From NCBI GenBank assembly GCA_903908165.1, contig CAIVQX010000096.1:1-33216 (forward strand): a DNA stretch of 33,216 nucleotides. The letters are read 5' to 3'. Shown here piece by piece: positions 25,546-33,216 of this stretch. Position 1 is the first letter of the stretch. Every line of letters starts with the position of its first letter. The translations under genes and the position numbers were made by a program. Below the pieces are notes generated by a model. That model was given only the letters and a program-made list of their open reading frames with translations. It did not search any database and was not told where the DNA came from. The stretch is from an uncultured Methylococcaceae bacterium (GTDB lineage Bacteria > Pseudomonadota > Gammaproteobacteria > Methylococcales > Methylomonadaceae).

Positions 25546-26801
25546 TTAGGGTAGTTTAATTTAAAAATTTCTCGGGCAGCCGCAATTAAATCGTGGCGTT
25601 CATTTTCTGCTGCTGCTCTTATTTGAGTGCTGGGTGTATGTATTAATTTATTAGTTAGGCTGTAGGCAAGTCGATTAAGTGCTTCTTCGGGAGAAATGCC
25701 GTTTTTAAGTTGTAGCAATGCTTTTTGTAAGGCTTCATTTCGAGTTTCAAGCGCTTGATCACGGTAATCAAGAATAGTTGATTGTGCGCCTTGAGCGCGT
25801 AGCCAAGATGAGAAGAAATCAACCTGAGTGTCGATTATTTCTTCTGCTTGTTCTGCCGCCAGTCGGCGTGAATTCATATTTTGGTCTATAGTGTGTTGCA
25901 AATCATCAACGGTGTAAAGGTAGACATCCCTAAGTTGTTCAACTTCAGCTTCTATATCACGAGGCACGGCTAGATCTACCATAAAGATAGGTTTATGTTT
26001 GCGTTTTTTAAGGGCGCTTTCGACGCGCCCTTTCCCTAAGATAGGTAGTTGACTAGCAGTGGATGAAATAACAATATCTGCTTCAGCTAGGTGCATAGGC
26101 AATTCAGATAAAGCAATTGCATAGCCATTAAATTGTGATGCAAGCGTGTGTGCTTTGTCATAAGTGCGGTTTGCAATAATAATACGCCCTATGCCTTGTT
26201 GGGATAGGTGGCGTGCTGCAAGTTCAATGGTTTCTCCTGCGCCAATGAGTAAAGCGGTCTGCTCGCTAAGTTTATCGAATATTTGTTGAGCCAGTTGTAC
26301 GGCAGCAAATGCTATAGATACTGGGCTGGAGCCAATTGAGGTGTCAGTGCGAACTTTCTTGGCAGCAGTAAAAGTGTGCTGAAAAAGTTTTCCTAGTTGC
26401 TTTCCTAAAGTGCCTGCGTCACAAGCGGCTTGGTAAGCAGTTTTCATTTGACCAAGAATTTGCGGTTCTCCAAGGATCATAGAATCTAGGCCACAAGCAA
26501 CTCGAAAAATATGTCGGTACACAGATCTGTCAGTATGCCAATACAAGTATGGTGTGAAATCAGCTGGATTAATTTGTTTGCATTGGGCTACCCAATCCAC
26601 CAATATTTGTTGGTTTTTAGAAGTGGATGTGCAATAAAATTCTGTACGATTACATGTCGAGAGAATTGCAGCTTCACTAATTTCTTTGAGCTGCCATAGT
26701 TCTTTCAAAGATGTTTCTAGGGCATCCGCAGGGAATGACAGGCGTTCACGTATGTACACCGGTGCGGTATTGTAATTAATCCCTACGGCAAGAAAAGTCA
26801 T
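25542..26801 (-). CDS. hemA: glutamyl-tRNA reductase
   Basis: HemA reduces the glutamate on glutamyl-tRNA to glutamate-1-semialdehyde with NADPH, the first step of tetrapyrrole (haem) synthesis by the C5 route. The 419-residue product shows the catalytic Cys50 in [10 protein letters not shown], the substrate-site segment [17 protein letters not shown], the NADPH-binding [15 protein letters not shown] and the C-terminal helical dimerisation domain. Haem demand in this organism would include CYP51 and MsrQ encoded nearby. It is the first gene of hemA-prfA-prmC and is divergent from the lipoprotein gene at 27054. The 250-base gap between them must hold both promoters, but I could not assign them. 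Confidence 0.97.
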   Translation of the reverse strand: MTFLAVGINYNTAPVYIRERLSFPADALETSLKELWQLKEISEAAILSTCNRTEFYCTSTSKNQQILVDWVAQCKQINPADFTPYLYWHTDRSVYRHIFRVACGLDSMILGEPQILGQMKTAYQAACDAGTLGKQLGKLFQHTFTAAKKVRTDTSIGSSPVSIAFAAVQLAQQIFDKLSEQTALLIGAGETIELAARHLSQQGIGRIIIANRTYDKAHTLASQFNGYAIALSELPMHLAEADIVISSTASQLPILGKGRVESALKKRKHKPIFMVDLAVPRDIEAEVEQLRDVYLYTVDDLQHTIDQNMNSRRLAAEQAEEIIDTQVDFFSSWLRAQGAQSTILDYRDQALETRNEALQKALLQLKNGISPEEALNRLAYSLTNKLIHTPSTQIRAAAENERHDLIAAAREIFKLNYPK

Positions 26802-27053
26802 GGCAATTTGTTAGGTTAAATTTAATGTTAAATAAAATTCAAGATGTGAGATTAAAGATGTTTTCAGTGTTTCTTGTCGGGCATTTTACACTTCAGCGTT
26901 ATGAATTTAATTAAAAACATACGTATATTATGTAGTCGAATTTCAAGAAATATAATAAATTTATCTAAATAGCGTAAATTTGCTGTCTAAACTGGCTACT
27001 ATTTTATGATAATCTATTGTGAAATATATATTGAGTAATAAATAGGATTGTGT

Positions 27054-28796
27054 GTGTTAATTTTTAGATTGATTCTGGTGCTAGCACTTATTTTGCTGAA
27101 TAGTTGTGCAGATTTTTCGGAAAAATTAAGTGATTCTGAGGTAACTGCTGCGCCTGTAAGGGAATTAGAGGTAAAGGAAAAGGTTAAGCAAAAAGAACAA
27201 AAATCATCAATTGATCCGGAAATACTGTTCACGTTATTAACGGCAGAACTTGCAGGGCAAAGAGGCCAATATGATATTGCTCTAGATGGCTATATTGAAG
27301 TTGCAAAACGTACGCAAGATGCAAAGTTTTCTGAAAGGGCAGTTATGATTGCTATGTATGTAAAAAATAGCAACAAAACGAAAGAGGCATTGGGCTTATG
27401 GTTGCGGCAAGATCCCAAGAATCTATCAGCGAGAAAAATTGCAGCATTATTGGCATTAAGATCCGGAAATAAGTTGGAAGCTACTGAGCATTTAAATGCT
27501 ATGTTGATTTACGATGCTACTGGTTTTGAAAGCGCATTGCTTGAATTGGCTGGTGTTATACAAAAAGAAGGTAGAGTAGATATTATTTATGATGTGCTAG
27601 ATGAATTGTCAAAACAGCATAAGGACAATGCAGAAATTTATTTTATTCAGTCGTTGCTGGCGCTGCAGAAAAAAGACAAAAATCTAGCAGAAACAAAAAT
27701 TCAGCAGACATTAAGATTAAAACCTGATTGGGAAAAGGCGGTTATATTACAAGCTCAGATCGCTGTGTTTGGTGGGGATTTTAATAAGGCAAAGTTGTTG
27801 TTGAGTGATGCTTCAGATAAGTATCCGAATAATAGCAAGATTAATAGAATGTTAGCTCAAATCTTAATCAAAACCGGTGGATACAAAGAGGCGATCGAGC
27901 TCTATAAAAAGATAATCTTGGCTGATCCTAAGGATTTTGAGAGTCAATTTGCTGAAGGGTTGGTCTATTTGCAATTGGATCAAGATCAACAGGCTGAAGA
28001 TGTTTTCAAAAAGATGCTGGAGCAGCCAGATTGGCGTTATCAGGCATGTTTTTACCTGGGTAAGCTGGAAGAGAAGCAAGGTAATGAGAAAAAAGCGCTA
28101 TCATGGTTTGATCAGGTAACCGAAGGGCCATTTGCCTTTGATGCATCGGTTTCAGCAATTTCTTTGCTGCAGAAAGAAAAACACTTAGAAGAGGCTGGTT
28201 CTCGATTAAGTCTTTTGCAAATGAAATTTCCAAGACAAAAGTTGCAGTTAGTGCTGGTTCAGGCTGAGCTATATAATCAGCAAAAGAAATACGATGAGGC
28301 TATCAGTACTCTAAGTAATGCATTGACTGATTTTCCTAATCAAAAGGAGCTTTTATATACAAGAGCTTTGATTTTAGAGCGTATAAATAAGCTTGACTTA
28401 GCGGAAATTGATCTGAAGAAAATATTAGCTATTGATCCCAATAATTTTGAGGCATTAAATGCTTTGGGCTATACCCTGTTAAATAATTCTGGTCGTTACG
28501 TTGAAGCCGAAAAATTATTGCAGAAAGCACTTGATCTTGAGCCCAATGAAGCGGTCATAATTGATAGTTTTGGGTGGCTTCAGTTTAAGTTGGGGCATCT
28601 TGATCAGGCGCTAAAATATTTACAGCAAGCCTATGAAAGGCAGCCAGAAAATGAAATAGCTGCTCATCTTGCCGAAGTATTATGGGTCTTAGATAGAAAG
28701 GATGAAGCAAGGAAGGTCTTTGAAAGGGCAATTAAAGGGTCGCCAGATGATGAGTATCTTCAAGACTTTAAAAAAAGAATATTGAGAAGCGAGTGA
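27054..28796 (+). CDS. TPR-repeat outer-membrane lipoprotein, LbcA-like
   Basis: The product of about 580 residues begins with a lipoprotein signal (RLILVLALILLNSC, cysteine near residue 18) and is otherwise made of tandem tetratricopeptide repeats, about ten of them, for example around LDGYIEVAKRTQDAKFSERA, YIDNNPYDAL-like helices in the middle, and the clear terminal repeats NALGYTLLNNSGRYVEAEKLL and AHLAEVLWVLDRKDEARKVF. Position, length and architecture match PA4667 (LbcA) of Pseudomonas aeruginosa, an adaptor that activates the protease CtpA for peptidoglycan-hydrolase turnover; the equivalence is inferred from synteny and layout. A GTG at 27054, six bases after an AGGA ribosome site, is preferred over the TTG at 27048, which touches that site. 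lolB follows after five bases. Confidence 0.85.
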   Translation: MLIFRLILVLALILLNSCADFSEKLSDSEVTAAPVRELEVKEKVKQKEQKSSIDPEILFTLLTAELAGQRGQYDIALDGYIEVAKRTQDAKFSERAVMIAMYVKNSNKTKEALGLWLRQDPKNLSARKIAALLALRSGNKLEATEHLNAMLIYDATGFESALLELAGVIQKEGRVDIIYDVLDELSKQHKDNAEIYFIQSLLALQKKDKNLAETKIQQTLRLKPDWEKAVILQAQIAVFGGDFNKAKLLLSDASDKYPNNSKINRMLAQILIKTGGYKEAIELYKKIILADPKDFESQFAEGLVYLQLDQDQQAEDVFKKMLEQPDWRYQACFYLGKLEEKQGNEKKALSWFDQVTEGPFAFDASVSAISLLQKEKHLEEAGSRLSLLQMKFPRQKLQLVLVQAELYNQQKKYDEAISTLSNALTDFPNQKELLYTRALILERINKLDLAEIDLKKILAIDPNNFEALNALGYTLLNNSGRYVEAEKLLQKALDLEPNEAVIIDSFGWLQFKLGHLDQALKYLQQAYERQPENEIAAHLAEVLWVLDRKDEARKVFERAIKGSPDDEYLQDFKKRILRSE

Positions 28797-28801
28797 TTTA
28801 A

Positions 28802-29398
28802 GTGTTGTTGGGTCAGATGGTAAAAAAAACTGCGCTGTATTTGTTTATATTGATGGCATCAAGTTGCGCTATGGAGACGGTTGTTCAAGAAACGCCATAT
28901 TCAAAATTCAGCAGAGAAAGTTTATATAACTTAGAGCATTGGTCATTTGATGGTCGCTTGGGGCTGACTAATGGTAAGGAATCTTGGCAGGCAAATATAA
29001 ATTGGCAGCATAAACCTAATGATGAGGAAATGAAGTTATCCGGACCTTTGGGTCAAGGTGCAATTGTAATAAAGCTAACTGGTGAGAAGGTTACTATAGA
29101 TCGTGGAAATGCTAAAATTCAGACATCATCGCAACCGGAAGCCTTTATAAGTCAGCAAGTTGGTATGTTTGTACCCGTGCATTCATTGCGATATTGGGTG
29201 ATTGGTGTGCCTGAACCTGGTATTTCGTTCATTGATACGCCACTGGGGTTCAGGCAGTCAGGATGGTTGATTGAGTACAAGCAAATGCAGCGAGTTAATG
29301 AGCGGAACATGCCCCGGAGAGTTACAGTGGCAAATGAGCGGGTTAAATTGAAAATAATGATAGATCAGTGGGCTTTAAATGTTGGAAAAACAATATAG
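28802..29398 (+). CDS. lolB: outer-membrane lipoprotein insertion protein LolB
   Basis: LolB accepts lipoproteins from periplasmic LolA and places them in the outer membrane. The 198-residue product has a lipoprotein signal with lipobox ASSC (YLFILMASSC), then the LolB core: WSFDGRLGLTNGKESWQANINWQH, LSGPLGQGAIVIKL and SLRYWVIGVPEPG, which is the family's conserved central strand. The GTG at 28802 gives a 20-residue leader; an ATG at 28817 would give a 15-residue leader and is also possible. It is followed by ispE with a 20-base overlap, as in many gammaproteobacteria. Its upstream neighbour is itself a lipoprotein and would be a LolB client. Confidence 0.95.
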   Translation: MLLGQMVKKTALYLFILMASSCAMETVVQETPYSKFSRESLYNLEHWSFDGRLGLTNGKESWQANINWQHKPNDEEMKLSGPLGQGAIVIKLTGEKVTIDRGNAKIQTSSQPEAFISQQVGMFVPVHSLRYWVIGVPEPGISFIDTPLGFRQSGWLIEYKQMQRVNERNMPRRVTVANERVKLKIMIDQWALNVGKTI

Positions 29399-30263
29399 TA
29401 ATGCTGGTTGGGCTGAGAGATGGCCTGCACCAGCAAAAATAAATTTAATGTTAAGAATTGTTGGGCAAAGAGCTGATGGATATCATTTGTTGCAAACCGT
29501 ATTTCAGTTTATTGATTTATTTGACTGGCTGGTTTTTCATCCGGTTGATAATGGTAGAGTCACTTTAGTAAATCCTATTCCAGGAGTGCCAGAGCTTGAT
29601 GATTTAACAGTTAGAGCAGCAAATTTGTTAAAAGTGGAGACTGGTTATAAATCAGGTGTGCGTATCGAAGTAGAAAAAAACTTACCAATGGGTGGTGGTT
29701 TGGGTGGGGGCAGTTCAGACGCAGCAACAACTTTGGTGGTTTTAAATAAATTATGGGGCTTACAGTTATCTGTAGAGAGATTGATGGCGCTAGGATTAAG
29801 TTTAGGGGCGGATGTGCCTATTTTTGTTTCAGGTTATGCTGCATGGGCTGAAGGTGTTGGTGAAAAATTAGAGAAAATAATTCTTGATGAGCAATGGGTT
29901 GTAGTTATTAAGCCGGAGTGCCATGTAAATACAAAAGAGATATTTTCAGCTAAAAATTTGACACGTAATAGTAAATCAATCAAAATAAGTGACTTTATAG
30001 CTGGACAACACCAAAATGATTGTGTTGAGGTAGTCAGTCAGCGATACCCGCTTGTAAAAGATGCTTTAGTTGCTTTGTCTGAGTTTTCGGAGGCAAGGTT
30101 GACTGGTTCAGGGGCTTGTGTATTTGCACAGTTTGATTCAGAAATATTAGCGATAAATGCGTATCAGTCGCTTAAAAATAACGGCTGGCAGGTTTATATT
30201 GCTAAAGGGTTAAATGAATCGCCTTTGTTTTCAAAGCTAAAGGCTGGTAAATATAATTCATAA
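29379..30263 (+). CDS. ispE: 4-diphosphocytidyl-2-C-methyl-D-erythritol kinase
   Basis: IspE phosphorylates CDP-methylerythritol in the MEP pathway, which supplies the isoprenoid units used for squalene and hence the sterols made by the cluster at 3043-8999. The 294-residue product is a GHMP kinase: the substrate motif PAPAKINLMLRIVGQRADGYH near the N-terminus, the ATP loop MGGGLGGGSSDAATTL and the C-terminal motif ARLTGSGACVFAQF. Its ATG lies inside lolB (20-base overlap), so the two are co-transcribed and probably coupled. It also marks the organism as an MEP-pathway user. Confidence 0.97.
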   Translation: MLEKQYSNAGWAERWPAPAKINLMLRIVGQRADGYHLLQTVFQFIDLFDWLVFHPVDNGRVTLVNPIPGVPELDDLTVRAANLLKVETGYKSGVRIEVEKNLPMGGGLGGGSSDAATTLVVLNKLWGLQLSVERLMALGLSLGADVPIFVSGYAAWAEGVGEKLEKIILDEQWVVVIKPECHVNTKEIFSAKNLTRNSKSIKISDFIAGQHQNDCVEVVSQRYPLVKDALVALSEFSEARLTGSGACVFAQFDSEILAINAYQSLKNNGWQVYIAKGLNESPLFSKLKAGKYNS

Positions 30264-30267
30264 TTAT

Positions 30268-30342
30268 TGGGTCGTCGCCAAGCGGTAAGGCACGGGGTTT
30301 TGATCTCCGCATACCAAGGTTCGAATCCTTGCGACCCAGCCA
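30268..30342 (+). tRNA. tRNA-Gln (UUG anticodon)
   Basis: Acceptor arms TGGGTCG (30268-30274) and CGACCCA (30332-30338) pair fully, followed by discriminator G and an encoded CCA. The anticodon loop TTTTGAT gives TTG. The T-arm contains GGTTCGAATCC. It lies five bases after ispE and before prs, the position of the same tRNA in Pseudomonas, so it may be processed from the long mRNA. Confidence 0.97.
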
Positions 30343-30382
30343 TTTACCTCCACTAAATTAATTTCTAATTGGGAGTGCTTGA

Positions 30383-31336
30383 ATGAATGAGACTCCAATG
30401 ATGGTGTTTTCAGGGAATGCTAATCTGGCTTTGTCTGAAGGAATAGTTAAGAAGCTAAATATGCGCCTGGGGATGGCGACTGTTGGTAGGTTTAGTGATG
30501 GAGAAATAGCGGTAGAAATTGAAGAAAATGTCCGTGGTAAGGATGTTTTTATTATTCAGCCTACTTGCTCCCCTACCAATGAAAATTTAATGGAATTATT
30601 GGTGATGATTGATGCTCTTAAGCGTGCATCTGCATCTCGAATTACTGCGGTATTGCCATATTATGGTTATGCCAGACAAGATAGGCGCTCTCGATCGGCT
30701 CGTGTACCAATAAGTGCAAAGCTGGTTGCTAGGATGATAGAGCAGGCAGGCGCAAGTCGTATTTTAACGGTTGATTTGCATGCCGATCAGATTCAAGGTT
30801 TTTTTGACATACCTGTGGATAATGTTTATTCATCGCCGATTCTATTGGGTGATGTATGGCGTCAACAATATAAGGATTTGATAGTTGTATCGCCTGATGT
30901 AGGTGGTGTTGTTAGAGCCAGAGCGCTGGCAAAACGCTTGGATGATGCTGATCTAGCAATTATAGATAAGCGTAGGCCAAAAGCTAATGTATCAGAAATA
31001 ATGCATATTATTGGTGATGTTGATGGTCGAACCTGCGTAATGATTGATGATTTGGTCGATACTGCAGGAACTTTATGCCATGCAGCCGCTGCTTTAAAGA
31101 GGCGCGGAGCGGTAAGGGTAGTTGCTTATTGTACGCATGCGGTTTTATCAGGTGCGGCAATGAAGAATTTGAATGGTTCTGAATTAGATGAGTTAGTTGT
31201 TACAGATACCATTCCTTTAAATTCAGATGCGGCAGGGTCCGGTAAAATAAGGCAGCTGAGTGTTGCTGAAATGCTGGCTGAGACTATTAGACGTATTGCA
31301 GTAGGTGAGTCAGTTAGTTCGCTTTATGTAGATTAA
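30383..31336 (+). CDS. prs: ribose-phosphate pyrophosphokinase (PRPP synthase)
   Basis: Prs makes PRPP from ribose 5-phosphate and ATP, feeding nucleotide, histidine and tryptophan synthesis. The 317-residue length is standard for class I. It has the N-terminal [18 protein letters not shown], the flexible catalytic loop [11 protein letters not shown], the metal/allosteric [17 protein letters not shown] motif and the PRPP-binding loop [18 protein letters not shown] ribosome site sits eight bases before the ATG. The ribulose monophosphate cycle of methanotrophs produces pentose phosphates, so its substrate is readily available; that link is general inference. Confidence 0.98.
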   Translation: MNETPMMVFSGNANLALSEGIVKKLNMRLGMATVGRFSDGEIAVEIEENVRGKDVFIIQPTCSPTNENLMELLVMIDALKRASASRITAVLPYYGYARQDRRSRSARVPISAKLVARMIEQAGASRILTVDLHADQIQGFFDIPVDNVYSSPILLGDVWRQQYKDLIVVSPDVGGVVRARALAKRLDDADLAIIDKRRPKANVSEIMHIIGDVDGRTCVMIDDLVDTAGTLCHAAAALKRRGAVRVVAYCTHAVLSGAAMKNLNGSELDELVVTDTIPLNSDAAGSGKIRQLSVAEMLAETIRRIAVGESVSSLYVD

Positions 31337-31402
31337 GAGACGATTATTAGAATTTATGTAGGTGTTTATTGGATGCCTATTTCAGAGAAATGGTGAGGAA
31401 AG

Positions 31403-32005
31403 ATGTCAAGTGTATTTGAATTTGTTGCTGAAAGACGAGAGCAATCAGGAAAAAACGTGGCTAGGCGTGCGCGTAGACAAGGGAATGTGCCTGCTGTTAT
31501 ATATGGCGGATTAGGTGCTCCTCAAATGTTGCTGCTAAATCATAACGAAGTAATTAAGCATCTTGCCCATGAGGCTGTTTATTCGCATGTGTTAGATATA
31601 ACAGTTGATGGAAAAAAAGAGCAGGCTATTTTGAAAGGAGTTCAGCGGCACCCTGCTAGAGTTCAAATTTTGCATCTTGATTTTTTGCGGGTTAATATGT
31701 CTGAAGAATTAAAGGTGCATGTGCCATTACATTTTATCAATGAGCATTCATCGGTCGGTGGAAAAAAGGGAGGTATTGCAGCTCATTCCATGGTTGATAT
31801 AGAAGTTTCCTGCCTGCCATCATTGTTGCCTGAATATTTAGAAGTAAATCTTGCTGGTTTAGATATTGGAGAGACAATACATCTTTCTGATATTGTATTG
31901 CCGAAAGGTGTTGAGATATTGGCTTTGTTGCAAGGACCGGAGCATGACTTGCCAGTTGTATCTATGATGGCCTCAAAAGCTAGTAAGGATGATGCGGCTG
32001 TTTAA
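31403..32005 (+). CDS. rplY: large ribosomal subunit protein bL25, long CTC form
   Basis: bL25 binds 5S rRNA in the large subunit. The 200-residue product has the L25 domain at the N-terminus (EFVAERREQSGKNVARRARR, NVPAVIYGG, then HPARVQILHLDFLRV), followed by the extra beta domain of general stress protein CTC forms (KVHVPLHFINEHSS, DIEVSCLPSLLPEYLEV), so it is the long form and not the short E. coli type. A GAGGAAAG ribosome site precedes the ATG. The order prs-rplY-pth is widely conserved. Confidence 0.97.
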   Translation: MSSVFEFVAERREQSGKNVARRARRQGNVPAVIYGGLGAPQMLLLNHNEVIKHLAHEAVYSHVLDITVDGKKEQAILKGVQRHPARVQILHLDFLRVNMSEELKVHVPLHFINEHSSVGGKKGGIAAHSMVDIEVSCLPSLLPEYLEVNLAGLDIGETIHLSDIVLPKGVEILALLQGPEHDLPVVSMMASKASKDDAAV

Positions 32006-32022
32006 AGAGAGATGTGCTAAAA

Positions 32023-32589
32023 GTGATTAAACTTATCGTTGGGCTGGGTAATCCAGGTCAACAGTATGAAAAAACCCGGCATAATGCCGGGTTTTTGTTT
32101 TTGGACAGGCTTGCATCAGAATTGGGTGTGTTCTGGGTTAGTCAATCGAAGTTTCAGTGTTCATTAGCAGAAGCGAATATTGGAAATACCAGTGTTATGT
32201 TGTTAAAGCCCACCACATTCATGAATAGAAGCGGTGAGTCGGTAGGAAAGGTTGCAAGATATTACAAAGTGATGCCGGAAGAAATTCTCGTGGTTCATGA
32301 TGAGTTGGATTTTAATCCTGGTGTTCTGAGGCTAAAAATATCTGGAGGTCATGCTGGTCATAATGGTTTAAGGGATATTATTAGTCATTTGGGATCCAAT
32401 GAGTTTTATCGGTTAAGAATCGGTATTGGTCGCCCAGATCAAAAGCAAGATGTTGCGAACTTTGTATTGTCTCAACCAACAAAGTTAGAGTCAGAAATGA
32501 TAGGAAGTGCGATTGAGTTGGGTCAGTCTTTCATGGCGCAAATGGTTTCTGGTGATATAGCGACTGTGATGAACAAAATGAATTCCTGA
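32023..32589 (+). CDS. pth: peptidyl-tRNA hydrolase
   Basis: Pth recycles tRNA by cleaving peptidyl-tRNA released from stalled ribosomes. The family motifs are all present: KLIVGLGNPGQQYEKTRHNAGF with the catalytic His, FMNRSG with the substrate-binding Asn, VVHDELD with the Asp, and GGHAGHNGLRDI. Two GTG starts are possible, at 32014 and 32023. The second is chosen because it puts the catalytic histidine at residue 20, as in E. coli, and leaves about 11 bases after the GAGAG ribosome site; the first would leave two. The product is 188 residues. Confidence 0.96.
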   Translation: MIKLIVGLGNPGQQYEKTRHNAGFLFLDRLASELGVFWVSQSKFQCSLAEANIGNTSVMLLKPTTFMNRSGESVGKVARYYKVMPEEILVVHDELDFNPGVLRLKISGGHAGHNGLRDIISHLGSNEFYRLRIGIGRPDQKQDVANFVLSQPTKLESEMIGSAIELGQSFMAQMVSGDIATVMNKMNS

Positions 32590-32727
32590 GCTCTGGCTAT
32601 GTTAACGTGACATGATTAAAGCAATATTAGTGACATTAGTCTTTAGATTAAATATTGCAATATTAAAGTGATGCTCTTGTGGGGCCATGGCTTTATAGTT
32701 TATTAGTCCAATTATAGTAATCTTTAG

Positions 32728-32756
32728 TTGACACATGATTTCTTATAAAAGATAAT
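32728..32756 (+). promoter_or_regulatory. sigma-70-type promoter for the tRNA-tuf operon
   Basis: A perfect -35 box TTGACA (32728-32733) is followed by a 17-base spacer and a -10 box GATAAT (32751-32756), one base off consensus. Transcription would start near 32763, about a dozen bases before the first tRNA. This fits a strong, growth-rate-linked promoter of a tRNA and elongation-factor operon. Confidence 0.8.
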
Positions 32757-32775
32757 GGTTTGCTTACCCGATATA

Positions 32776-32860
32776 GGAGGGGTTCCCGAGCGGCCAAAGG
32801 GATCAGACTGTAAATCTGCCGGCTCTGCCTTCGGAGGTTCGAATCCTCCCCCCTCCACCA
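32776..32860 (+). tRNA. tRNA-Tyr (GUA anticodon)
   Basis: Acceptor arms GGAGGGG (32776-32782) and CCCCTCC (32850-32856) pair, with discriminator A and encoded CCA. The anticodon is GTA in GACTGTAAATC. The long variable arm (GCCGGCTCTGCCTTC region) is that of a class II bacterial tyrosine tRNA. Confidence 0.97.
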
Positions 32861-32881
32861 TCATGAATTAAAAATAAATCT

Positions 32882-32955
32882 GCGGGTGTAGTTCAATGGT
32901 AGAACTCCAGCCTTCCAAGCTGATCACGTGGGTTCGATTCCCATCACCCGCTCCA
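32882..32955 (+). tRNA. tRNA-Gly (UCC anticodon)
   Basis: Acceptor arms GCGGGTG (32882-32888) and CACCCGC (32945-32951) pair, with discriminator T and encoded CCA. The anticodon loop CTTCCAA gives TCC. It is the second of three tRNAs upstream of the EF-Tu gene. Confidence 0.97.
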
Positions 32956-32969
32956 TTTTCTGAGATTAA

Positions 32970-33045
<76 letters not shown>

Positions 33046-33077
33046 AGATATTTTTGCGATTTTTGTCAGGTGTAATC

Positions 33078-33216
33078 ATGGCCAAAGAAAAGTTTTCACG
33101 TAATAAGCCCCACGTCAACGTAGGCACAATTGGTCATGTTGACCACGGTAAGACAACGCTAACAGCGGCATTAACAATAGTCATGGCAAAGTTGCACGGT
33201 GGTGCGGTAAAAGCAT
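33078..33216 (+). CDS. tuf: elongation factor Tu, N-terminal part (runs off the window)
   Basis: The first 46 codons of EF-Tu, which delivers aminoacyl-tRNA to the ribosome. [20 protein letters not shown] leads into the P-loop [10 protein letters not shown], which is diagnostic. The gene is cut by the window end at codon 46, near the start of the switch-I region. Cotranscription with the three tRNAs upstream is the standard tufB layout. An AGG ribosome site precedes the ATG. Confidence 0.97.
   Translation, partial: MAKEKFSRNKPHVNVGTIGHVDHGKTTLTAALTIVMAKLHGGAVKA

Overview
The window looks like chromosome from an AT-rich gammaproteobacterial methanotroph (order Methylococcales). Three things point there. 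The housekeeping block has the gene order seen in Pseudomonas and relatives. A pyrophosphate-type phosphofructokinase is present, as is typical of methanotrophs. There is also a bacterial sterol-synthesis cluster, a trait known in Methylococcus-type methanotrophs. The AT richness, one frameshifted gene and an eroded stretch at the left end would fit a marine or symbiont-like lineage such as the Methyloprofundus group. That placement is inference; no 16S gene is in view.

Left end (1-2750): the tail of an unrecognised gene, about 600 bases of eroded sequence, a small four-helix membrane protein, the mechanosensitive channel MscL and a DUF2490-like outer-membrane protein. Sterol cluster (3043-8999, + strand): a CYP51 sterol 14-alpha-demethylase fused to its own ferredoxin, an NTF2/SnoaL-like protein, an oxidosqualene cyclase and a squalene monooxygenase. 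Together they cover squalene to 2,3-oxidosqualene to lanosterol to the 14-demethylated sterol. The cyclase carries a Tyr/Asn/Val set at the product-determining positions that predicts lanosterol rather than cycloartenol.

Middle (9520-19253): PPi-phosphofructokinase followed by a dynamin-like GTPase; the msrP-msrQ periplasmic methionine sulfoxide repair pair, with AT-rich inverted repeats on both sides; a ClC-type chloride channel broken by a one-base frameshift; and, on the minus strand, a SIMPL-domain protein and a protein that reads as a pentameric ligand-gated ion channel subunit.

Right half (19489-33216): the minus-strand ilvI-ilvH-ilvC operon, ending in a clear terminator, then a JAMM-motif protein and hemA-prfA-prmC, also on the minus strand. 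Divergently on the plus strand come a TPR lipoprotein (LbcA-like), lolB, ispE, tRNA-Gln, prs, rplY and pth, in the order found in Pseudomonas aeruginosa. A promoter with a perfect -35 box then precedes tRNA-Tyr, tRNA-Gly, tRNA-Thr and the start of the EF-Tu gene, the classic tufB arrangement.

The most interesting parts are the compact sterol cluster with its unexplained NTF2-like member, the predicted cyclase specificity, the putative ligand-gated channel, and the dynamin/phosphofructokinase pairing. I saw no CRISPR array, insertion sequence, prophage or rRNA gene.
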